64,000 bases of DNA from Glaciecola sp049650345 (GTDB taxonomy: Bacteria; Pseudomonadota; Gammaproteobacteria; Enterobacterales; Alteromonadaceae): the NCBI GenBank assembly GCA_049650345.1, contig JBARZY010000140.1:1-64000 (forward strand). Reading direction: 5' to 3'. The notes beneath the pieces are model-generated. The model was not told where the DNA came from, ran no database searches, and was given only the letters and a program-made list of their open reading frames with translations. Positions 34,489-41,228 of the stretch are shown piece after piece (position 1 is the first letter of the stretch; each line of letters opens with the position of its first letter). The position numbers and the translations under genes were made by a program.

Positions 34489-35259
34489 TTATACGTCAAA
34501 ACTAGGGTAGGCGCGCTTTACACGTCGCATCATTGCCGGCCATGCTTTTTGACCGCCAGTTACACCTGTGTGCACAATATTAGCTTGGGCTTTAATCCCC
34601 TCAATTATACTGCTGTGAACCGACACTACATTGCTTTGCATATGTTGCAGTTTCACTTGTATTTCGCAGGCTCTAATTAGATCATACATGTGCATAAAGG
34701 CATCACCAATAGTAAGTCCCATCGTCAGCGCGCCATGATTTCTCAGAAGCATAAAATTAGCGTTACCTAAGTCACGCTGCAGCCTAACGATTTCATCATG
34801 ATTTACCGCTAAACCTTCGTATTGATGATAGCTCATGCTTGCAAGGGCAAATGCAGAATACTGACTGTATGGCAGCAAGCCTTTTTCTGTACTGGCAACC
34901 GCAATAGCATCAGGATGATGAAGATGCAGCGCACATTGGTCTTCAGGCCTTGCATGGTGCACAGCACTGTGTATGGTAAAACCCGCTGGATTAATCTCAA
35001 AGGGTGAAGACGCATCAAGAATATTACCCTCAATATCTATTTTCACTAAGTTAGAAGCAGTCACTTCTTCAAAGGCAAGCCCAAATGCATTTATCAGTAA
35101 GTCTTCAGTCCCCGGGATACGAGCAGAGATATGCGTATGTATTAAATCGTCCCAACCATGCATCACTAACAAGCGATAGCAAGCTGCAAGTTCAACGCGG
35201 GTTTGCCATTCTTGTTGACTCACTTTGTCTTTTAGATTGATTGTGGGGATGTCATACAT
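34489..35259 (-). CDS. class II (adducin/FucA-type) aldolase
   Basis: 256 residues. Metal-binding histidines are present: His112 and His114 (CALHLHHPDA) and His175 (LLRNHGALTMG), with the DLIHTHISARIPG entry loop and the catalytic-acid region FGLAFEEVTAS (Glu64-Glu65). The family includes L-fuculose-phosphate aldolase, ribulose-phosphate epimerase-like and other keto-sugar aldolases. Next to an acid-sugar dehydratase the likely role is retro-aldol cleavage of a 2-keto-3-deoxy sugar acid into pyruvate and an aldehyde, but this is inference. First gene of the leftward pair. Confidence 0.85.
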   Translation of the reverse strand: MYDIPTINLKDKVSQQEWQTRVELAACYRLLVMHGWDDLIHTHISARIPGTEDLLINAFGLAFEEVTASNLVKIDIEGNILDASSPFEINPAGFTIHSAVHHARPEDQCALHLHHPDAIAVASTEKGLLPYSQYSAFALASMSYHQYEGLAVNHDEIVRLQRDLGNANFMLLRNHGALTMGLTIGDAFMHMYDLIRACEIQVKLQHMQSNVVSVHSSIIEGIKAQANIVHTGVTGGQKAWPAMMRRVKRAYPSFDV

Positions 35260-35361
35260 GTTTCAAATATCTCTATAAAAACGCTACAAAAAATAATAAT
35301 GTAAATCATAGCATGGCGTGCTAACGAAACCAGTATTTGGTTTATGACGACTGGCTATGAC

Positions 35362-36435
35362 TTATTCGCAGCGAGCAAATATTTGCTGCCATAGAGTAAT
35401 ATGTTGCTGCATAGCTGTTTTGTACTGTTCGTGTTGTTCTCCAAGATGGGTATCAATGTAATCCACAAATGCTTGCGGTAATGCGTATTTGCTTGTTATT
35501 GATTTAAGTAATGGTTGCAGCTGATAGTGGTATTTGTTCAGTTCTCCGCCGAGGGGTTGAATTTGCTTCACAAAAAATAGGGTGAATATATTGCGCATAA
35601 TAACAATATCATTGGCTTGGGTAGCATTACTGCATGTATTGAGTTGCAGATACGCCTGTAGAATGGGCGAAATTTCATTCAGTCGTTTATTCAGTAGTTG
35701 TTGTGTACGCCACATTTTCGCCAGTAATCGAGTATGTTCTAGCGTTTGTAAATGTTGTTCCAAAGCGCTGTCGTCTATCGCTTGCTTGGTTCCAATATTA
35801 CTTAAAAACCTAAACGCCTGTTTGGTAGCGACAAAGTTATCGTCGGCGTTACCACTAATAAAATCACCGCTATGAGTTAGGTGCAAAAATAATTCATTAG
35901 ACTGCGTAATAAAGTTGGCCCACACACTCGGAAATTGGGCTTGCTTTTGTGTTTGCCATTGCGTTAGCTTGGTGGCAAGTTCGGTGTTGTCTTGCTTACG
36001 CATTATGCTGATACACTCATCAAATGCAGCTAATATTTGTGTTTCGTATACCAATCGACTAGAGGGAAGCTGCATTTTTCCTAATGCGGTATTTCGTTGT
36101 GCAATTAACGTGTTCAGAGAACATTGCTTAAACGCATAAAATTCCCGCAAGTTGATGTCAATTGACGTAATAGGCATAAGCATTGATGCTTTTTCTGGCG
36201 CGAACAACTGTATAGACTGATTATCAGCACTCGCATCAACTTCTAGCTGCGCTATATTTATTTGGGTGAAGCTTTGTAGCCTATCTTCATAGTTTTGCAG
36301 GTCGTCTTGTACTGTGGTTTTAAAAGAGCAGCCACTTAATAGACCTGTGGTTAGCATAAACAGAAAAAGTACAGCACTTTTTACTGCGCTTTTATAAACT
36401 ATAAATTGGACGATGTTGTATGTTGGCACGTGCAT
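35362..36435 (-). CDS. DUF3080 family lipoprotein
   Basis: 357 residues. A hydrophobic segment (AVLFLFMLTTGLLSGC) ends in a lipobox with Cys36; the real start may be an internal codon, since the first 20 residues are not needed for a lipoprotein signal. The rest is helical and matches DUF3080 (SIDINLREFYAFKQCSLNTLIAQRNTALGK region; two conserved cysteines Cys102 area and CIS). The function is unknown; likely an outer-membrane or periplasm-facing lipoprotein. Divergent from thrS. Confidence 0.75.
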   Translation of the reverse strand: MHVPTYNIVQFIVYKSAVKSAVLFLFMLTTGLLSGCSFKTTVQDDLQNYEDRLQSFTQINIAQLEVDASADNQSIQLFAPEKASMLMPITSIDINLREFYAFKQCSLNTLIAQRNTALGKMQLPSSRLVYETQILAAFDECISIMRKQDNTELATKLTQWQTQKQAQFPSVWANFITQSNELFLHLTHSGDFISGNADDNFVATKQAFRFLSNIGTKQAIDDSALEQHLQTLEHTRLLAKMWRTQQLLNKRLNEISPILQAYLQLNTCSNATQANDIVIMRNIFTLFFVKQIQPLGGELNKYHYQLQPLLKSITSKYALPQAFVDYIDTHLGEQHEQYKTAMQQHITLWQQIFARCE

Positions 36436-36758
36436 AATACGCAGACTCGCTCTAAGATACCTTGGCTAATTAATTATTATAATATTTATACATGTTAGCC
36501 TTAAATCGGCTCACACTTAAGGTCAAACCTGTACAAAAATTAATGTAAAGCCTGACTTAAGTGCGAGTAATGCACTATTTTCATCAAAGTGTGATTGCAA
36601 GTAATGTTGCCATGTCGGTATACTTACGCGCTTTGTTGGTGCGCGTCCCTACTTCTTACTGCTATTGTACCGTAATGCGAGTAAAACGCGTCGACAAACT
36701 CAACCTCTTATTTAATTGCAAGTGGCGCTTGGTAGGTGTCACCACTGGAAGGAATTTT
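36436..36758 (+). promoter_or_regulatory. thrS leader with two tRNA-Thr-like stem-loops
   Basis: No convincing gene lies here once the thrS start is corrected. A stem-loop at 36722-36742 has a seven-bp stem (two G-U pairs) closing a seven-base loop TTGGTAG: U33, anticodon GGU and A37 in the same order as the anticodon loop of tRNA-Thr(GGU), and it ends four bases before the Shine-Dalgarno GGAAGGA (36747-36753). A second hairpin at 36626-36646 has a perfect six-bp stem ACGCGC/GCGCGT with a nine-base loop that also contains TTGGT. In E. coli the thrS operator uses two such tRNA-Thr-mimicking arms to let ThrRS repress its own translation. Promoter hexamers: a TATAAT at 36478 without a clear -35. 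Confidence 0.6.
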
Positions 36759-38675
36759 ATGCCTGTTATTACACTCCCCGATGGAAGTCAGCGCGCGTTT
36801 GACAACGCAGTTTCAATTTTAGATGTGGCCAACGATATTGGTCCTGGCTTAGCAAAGGCCACAATTGCCGGAAAAATCAATGGTCAATTAGCCGATGCGG
36901 TTGATATGATCACTGAAGATGCGAGCCTGCAAATAATTACGGCTCGTGACGACGAAGGCCTAGAAATTATCCGTCATTCGTGTGCACACTTATTAGGGCA
37001 TGCAATTAAACAGCTATATCCTAACGTTAAAATGGCAATAGGGCCTACCATCGACAACGGCTTTTACTACGATGTTGATTTAGAAGAGCCCCTTAACGAT
37101 GAGGCATTGGCAAAGTTAGAAAAGCAAATGCTAAGCCTTGCGAAAACCAATTACGACGTTGTTAAAAAAGTGGTGTCTTGGCAGCAAGCGCGTGACACGT
37201 TTGAAGCGCGTGGCGAGTTATACAAAATTCAGATTCTTGATGAAAATATTGAACAGTCAGACCAACCCGGCTTGTATCATCATGAAGAATACATCGATAT
37301 GTGTCGTGGACCTCATGTACCGAATATGCGTTTTTGTCATCACTTTAAATTAATGAAAGTAGCCGGTGCATACTGGCGTGGCAATAGCGATAACAAAATG
37401 CTACAGCGTGTATATGGCACTGCTTGGGCAGATAAAAAACAATTAAAAGCCTATTTAAATCGCTTAGAAGAAGCTGAAAAACGCGATCACCGTAAAATCG
37501 GTAAAGCACTTAACTTATGGCATTGGCAAGAAGAAGCGCCAGGTATGGTATTTTGGCACAACGACGGCTGGACAATATATACCGAGCTTGAGGGCTTTAT
37601 TCGTAAAAAACTTCGTGAGTATGGCTATGACGAAGTGAAAGCGCCATTAATGATGGACCGTACTTTATGGGAAAAGTCGGGTCACTGGGACAAATACGCT
37701 GAAAACATGTTTACTACCGAGTCTGAAAAACGTGAATATGCGGTAAAACCAATGAACTGCCCTGGTCACGTTCAAATTTTTAATCAAGGCTTAAAATCTT
37801 ACCGTGATTTGCCTTTAAAGATGGCTGAATTTGGTTGTTGTCATAGAAATGAGCCTTCAGGTTCATTACATGGGCTAATGCGAGTACGCGGTTTTACCCA
37901 AGATGATGCGCATATATTTTGTACCGAAGACCAAATACTAGGCGAAGTAAGCAAGTGTATTGAAATGATATATGACACTTACGCTACCTTTGGCTTTGAT
38001 AAAATAGCAGTCAAACTGTCTACCCGCCCTGAAAAACGAGTAGGCAGTGACGAAGTGTGGGACCAAGCTGAACAAACCTTGGCCGCAGCGTTGACCAACA
38101 ATGATATAGAATTTGATTATTTACCGGGCGAGGGCGCGTTTTATGGCCCTAAAATTGAGTTTACTTTGCACGACTGCTTAGACAGGGCATGGCAGTGCGG
38201 TACTGTTCAATTAGACTTTTCAATGCCAGAACGTTTGGGTTCTACCTATGTTGATGAAGACGGTGAGCGCAAAACGCCGGTAATGATTCACCGTGCTATT
38301 TTAGGATCACTAGAGCGCTTCATTGGTATTCTTACTGAAGAGTTTACTGGCGCATTTCCAGTGTGGTTAGCGCCTACGCAAGTAGTGGTGTCGAATATTA
38401 CCGATTCTCAATCAGAGTATGTGGCGCACGTAGCACAAACATTAGCTAGCAAAGGTTTGCGTGTGAAGCAGGATGTGCGAAACGAAAAGATTGGTTTTAA
38501 AATACGCGAACACACCTTGAAAAAAGTGCCCTATTTATTAGTGGTGGGTGAAAAAGAAAAAGAATCAGGAAATGTTGCGGTGAGAAGCCGCAAAGGAGAC
38601 GATTTGGGTGTAATGAGTATTGAAGAATTTGCGGATTTATTATTAAACGACGTAAAAACTAAAAAAATTCAATAG
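36759..38675 (+). CDS. thrS: threonyl-tRNA synthetase
   Basis: 638 residues from the ATG at 36759, with GGAAGGA just before it; this matches the family start (MPVITLPDGSQR) and the E. coli length of 642. A longer frame back to 36561 runs through the leader and is not coding. Domains: N-terminal TGS, the editing domain with HSCAHLLGHA and the later HxxxC-type zinc residues, class II catalytic core (motif 2 FGCCHRNEPSGSLHGLMRVRGFTQDDAHIF; motif 3 HRAILGSLERFIGILTEE) and C-terminal anticodon-binding domain. First gene of thrS-infC-rpmI-rplT. Confidence 0.98.
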   Translation: MPVITLPDGSQRAFDNAVSILDVANDIGPGLAKATIAGKINGQLADAVDMITEDASLQIITARDDEGLEIIRHSCAHLLGHAIKQLYPNVKMAIGPTIDNGFYYDVDLEEPLNDEALAKLEKQMLSLAKTNYDVVKKVVSWQQARDTFEARGELYKIQILDENIEQSDQPGLYHHEEYIDMCRGPHVPNMRFCHHFKLMKVAGAYWRGNSDNKMLQRVYGTAWADKKQLKAYLNRLEEAEKRDHRKIGKALNLWHWQEEAPGMVFWHNDGWTIYTELEGFIRKKLREYGYDEVKAPLMMDRTLWEKSGHWDKYAENMFTTESEKREYAVKPMNCPGHVQIFNQGLKSYRDLPLKMAEFGCCHRNEPSGSLHGLMRVRGFTQDDAHIFCTEDQILGEVSKCIEMIYDTYATFGFDKIAVKLSTRPEKRVGSDEVWDQAEQTLAAALTNNDIEFDYLPGEGAFYGPKIEFTLHDCLDRAWQCGTVQLDFSMPERLGSTYVDEDGERKTPVMIHRAILGSLERFIGILTEEFTGAFPVWLAPTQVVVSNITDSQSEYVAHVAQTLASKGLRVKQDVRNEKIGFKIREHTLKKVPYLLVVGEKEKESGNVAVRSRKGDDLGVMSIEEFADLLLNDVKTKKIQ

Positions 38676-38774
38676 CACTACGATAAAGAATAGGTATAAT
38701 ACGAAGCTGCGAGTAATATGGCGACTAATAAAAAGCCATCCTCGCTTACTTTTTAGTTTTTGGAGGAATAGCAA

Positions 38775-39314
38775 ATTAAAGGCGTTAGCAATAAATCTCA
38801 GGGTGATAAATCCCGTATTAACGAAGAAATAACAGTTAATGAAGTACGCTTGGTAAAGGCAGACGGTGAACAAGCCGGTGTAGTACCAATATCTGAAGCG
38901 ATGGAATTGGCAGTTGAAGCCAGTTTAGATTTAGTTGAAGTTAGCCCAAATGCTAATCCTCCGGTCTGTAAAATTATGGACTACGGCAAGTTCTTGTTTG
39001 AGAAGAGCAAAGCCCAGAAAGAGCAGAAAAAGAAGCAAAAGCAAATTCAGGTCAAGGAGATTAAATTTCGCCCTGGCACTGATGAAGGCGATTACCAGGT
39101 AAAACTGCGCAACCTGCGTCGCTTTCTAGAAGGTGGAGATAAGGCTAAAGTAACGATACGTTTTCGTGGTCGTGAAATGGCTCACCAAGAAATTGGCATC
39201 GCACTATTGAATCGGGTTAAAACCGATTTGCAAGAAATTGCCACGGTTGAGGCTTTCCCCAATCGTGTTGAAGGCCGTCAAATGATTATGGTACTCGCAC
39301 CTAACAAGAAGTAG
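38775..39314 (+). CDS. infC: translation initiation factor IF-3 (AUU start)
   Basis: 179 residues from an ATT codon at 38775. An in-frame TAG at 38769 rules out any farther start, GGAGG (38762-38766) is eight bases before the ATT, and the opening ATT-AAA-GGC repeats the E. coli infC start. The encoded N-terminal segment INEEITVNEVRLVKADGEQ and the rest (LVEVSPNANPPVCKIMDYGKF; KEIKFRPGTDEGDYQVKLRN) match IF-3 throughout. A start at the downstream TTG at 38850 would remove the conserved N-domain strand. IF-3 discriminates against AUU, so the codon provides autoregulation. Confidence 0.96.
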   Translation: MKGVSNKSQGDKSRINEEITVNEVRLVKADGEQAGVVPISEAMELAVEASLDLVEVSPNANPPVCKIMDYGKFLFEKSKAQKEQKKKQKQIQVKEIKFRPGTDEGDYQVKLRNLRRFLEGGDKAKVTIRFRGREMAHQEIGIALLNRVKTDLQEIATVEAFPNRVEGRQMIMVLAPNKK

Positions 39315-39432
39315 TAATGGTCTAAAGTTTATTGGTCTGCACAACTAATAACACCTTGCTGCAAATACTAACTTCCTATTATGCGTTTAATTAAATAGCT
39401 AATAGGGTTTAAAACAATGCGGAGTTTTAGCA

Positions 39433-39630
39433 ATGCCTAAAATGAAATCAAACAGCGGAGCCGCGAAACGTTTTCGTAAAACGGGTTCAGGTCGCTTTAA
39501 AAGCAAACAGTCTCACTTGCGTCACATTTTGACCAAAAAGAGTACTAAGCGTAAACGTCATCTACGTAGTAAGAAGCTTGTTCACAAGAACGATACCGCT
39601 CTTATTCAACGTATGTTGCCGTACGTATAA
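39433..39630 (+). CDS. rpmI: 50S ribosomal protein L35
   Basis: 65 residues, the usual length. Very basic, with the family opening PKMKSNSGAAKRFRKTGSG and the KSTKRKRHLR block. It follows infC by 118 bp and precedes rplT by 22 bp. In E. coli the region before rpmI carries the L20-binding operator that controls rpmI-rplT; the 118-bp spacer here is long enough for this but I could not establish a matching structure by eye. Confidence 0.97.
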   Translation: MPKMKSNSGAAKRFRKTGSGRFKSKQSHLRHILTKKSTKRKRHLRSKKLVHKNDTALIQRMLPYV

Positions 39631-39652
39631 CTTAGACTTAGGAGACTGAAAA

Positions 39653-40009
39653 ATGGCTAGAGTAAAACGCGGCGTAGTCGCTCGCGCACGTCACAAGAAA
39701 GTATTAAAACAAGCGAAAGGTTATTACGGTGCTCGTTCACGCGTTTATCGCGTTGCAGTACAAGCAGTAACCAAAGCAGGTCAGTACGCTTACCGCGACC
39801 GTCGTCAACGTAAACGTCAATTCCGTCAGCTTTGGATTGCTCGTATCAATGCTGCAGCACGTCAAAATGGTATGTCATACTCTCGTTTCATCAATGGTTT
39901 GAAAAAAGCATCTGTTGAAATCGATCGTAAAATACTTGCAGACATCGCTGTACACGACAAAGCGGCATTTACTGCCCTTGTTGATGCAGCAAAAGGCGCA
40001 TTAGCGTAA
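39653..40009 (+). CDS. rplT: 50S ribosomal protein L20
   Basis: 118 residues, full length. The long basic N-terminal helix (ARVKRGVVARARHKKVLKQ) and the globular part (LWIARINAAARQNGMSYSRFINGLKKA) are standard. GGAGACTGAAAA just before the ATG gives a good ribosome site. L20 is an early assembly protein and, in relatives, the repressor of its own operon. A strong terminator follows at 40041. Confidence 0.98.
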   Translation: MARVKRGVVARARHKKVLKQAKGYYGARSRVYRVAVQAVTKAGQYAYRDRRQRKRQFRQLWIARINAAARQNGMSYSRFINGLKKASVEIDRKILADIAVHDKAAFTALVDAAKGALA

Positions 40010-40040
40010 ACTATTTACATATAGTTTAAGTTCTTTTTCG

Positions 40041-40068
40041 AAAAAGCGAGCAGGATGCTCGCTTTTTT
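40041..40068 (+). terminator. terminator after rplT
   Basis: A 12-bp stem with AAAAAGCGAGCA on the left (40041-40052), a three-base loop and the complementary arm ending in a T-run. It separates the thrS operon from pheST, whose promoter must lie in 40069-40235. In this latter stretch I see no leader peptide rich in Phe codons of the pheM type. Confidence 0.9.
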
Positions 40069-40235
40069 GATCCTGCTATTTTTTACAAATATCTATTTCC
40101 TTATAAATCTCCCATCAAAACCTAAAAATAACTGCGTAAAAGCTCATAAATGTGTGTAAAATACAGGGTTTAGTAAAAATATAGGGTAGTCGCATTTAAT
40201 GCGTTTACTTAACACGCTCGAATAAAGAGGAATAC

Positions 40236-41216
40236 ATGGATCTTGAAGCGATCATCAACGAAGCGCAACACGCAGTAGAGGCAGCAAACACGCCTGCTGA
40301 ATTAGACGCGGTGCGCGTAGCTTTTATGGGCAAAAAGGGCAAAATCACTGATCTAATGAAAGGCCTAGGCGCATTAAGTGCAGAAGAGCGCCCAGCTGCG
40401 GGTCAACGCATTAATGTGGCCAAGCAAAAGGTACAGGGTGTAATTAACAGTAAAATACAAGGCTTAAAAGATGCTGAACTTAACGCTAAATTAGCTGCAG
40501 AATCAGTAGATGTGACCTTGCCTGGACGAAGCGTTGAAATGGGTAATTTACATCCGGTGAGCCGCACTATTGCGCGCATAGAAAGCTATTTTGGACAACT
40601 GGGTTTTGCTGTTAAACAAGGGCCTGAGATTGAAGATGGATTTCATAATTTTGACGCCTTAAATATTCCCAAAAATCACCCAGCTCGTGCAGATCACGAT
40701 ACTTTTTATTTTAATCCCAATTTAATGTTACGTACGCAAACATCGGGCGTACAAATACGCACAATGGAAGCAGAAAAACCACCTTTGCGTATTATTTCAC
40801 CGGGTCGAGTTTATCGTAACGACTACGATCAAACACATACACCGATGTTTCATCAGGTAGAAGGGCTTATGCTCGACAAAAACGTCAGTTTTGCTGAGCT
40901 TAAAGGCATATTGCATGATTTTCTACACCACTTTTTCGAAGAAGATTTGAAAGTTCGTTTTCGTCCTTCTTATTTTCCTTTTACCGAACCTTCGGCAGAA
41001 GTAGACGTGATGGGTAAAGATGGCAAATGGCTTGAGGTTTTGGGTTGTGGAATGGTGCATCCAAATGTGTTGAAAGCCGTCAATATTGATCCTGAAGAAT
41101 ACACCGGTTTTGCTTTTGGTATGGGCGTTGAGCGTTTAACCATGCTCCGCTACGGTGTAAACGATTTACGCGCATTTTTTGAGAATGACGTACGTTTCTT
41201 GAAACAGTTTAACTAA
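40236..41216 (+). CDS. pheS: phenylalanyl-tRNA synthetase alpha subunit
   Basis: 326 residues, class II synthetase catalytic subunit. An N-terminal coiled coil (to about residue 85) is followed by the core: HPVSRTIARIESYF, motif 2 region ISPGRVYRNDYDQTHTPMFHQVEGL, and motif 3 GFAFGMGVERLTMLRYGVNDLR. AAAGAGG precedes the ATG. It is twelve bases before pheT and forms the alpha2beta2 enzyme with it. Confidence 0.98.
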   Translation: MDLEAIINEAQHAVEAANTPAELDAVRVAFMGKKGKITDLMKGLGALSAEERPAAGQRINVAKQKVQGVINSKIQGLKDAELNAKLAAESVDVTLPGRSVEMGNLHPVSRTIARIESYFGQLGFAVKQGPEIEDGFHNFDALNIPKNHPARADHDTFYFNPNLMLRTQTSGVQIRTMEAEKPPLRIISPGRVYRNDYDQTHTPMFHQVEGLMLDKNVSFAELKGILHDFLHHFFEEDLKVRFRPSYFPFTEPSAEVDVMGKDGKWLEVLGCGMVHPNVLKAVNIDPEEYTGFAFGMGVERLTMLRYGVNDLRAFFENDVRFLKQFN

Positions 41217-41228
41217 TTAGAGTACAGC

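Noticed and set aside
36561..36758. A 66-codon upstream extension in frame with thrS
   Set aside because: It has no ribosome site, no family similarity, and covers the stem-loops and Shine-Dalgarno of thrS; it is leader RNA.
40069..40235. Possible pheM-type attenuator before pheS
   Set aside because: I found no short frame with clustered Phe codons and no terminator/antiterminator pair beyond the rplT terminator.
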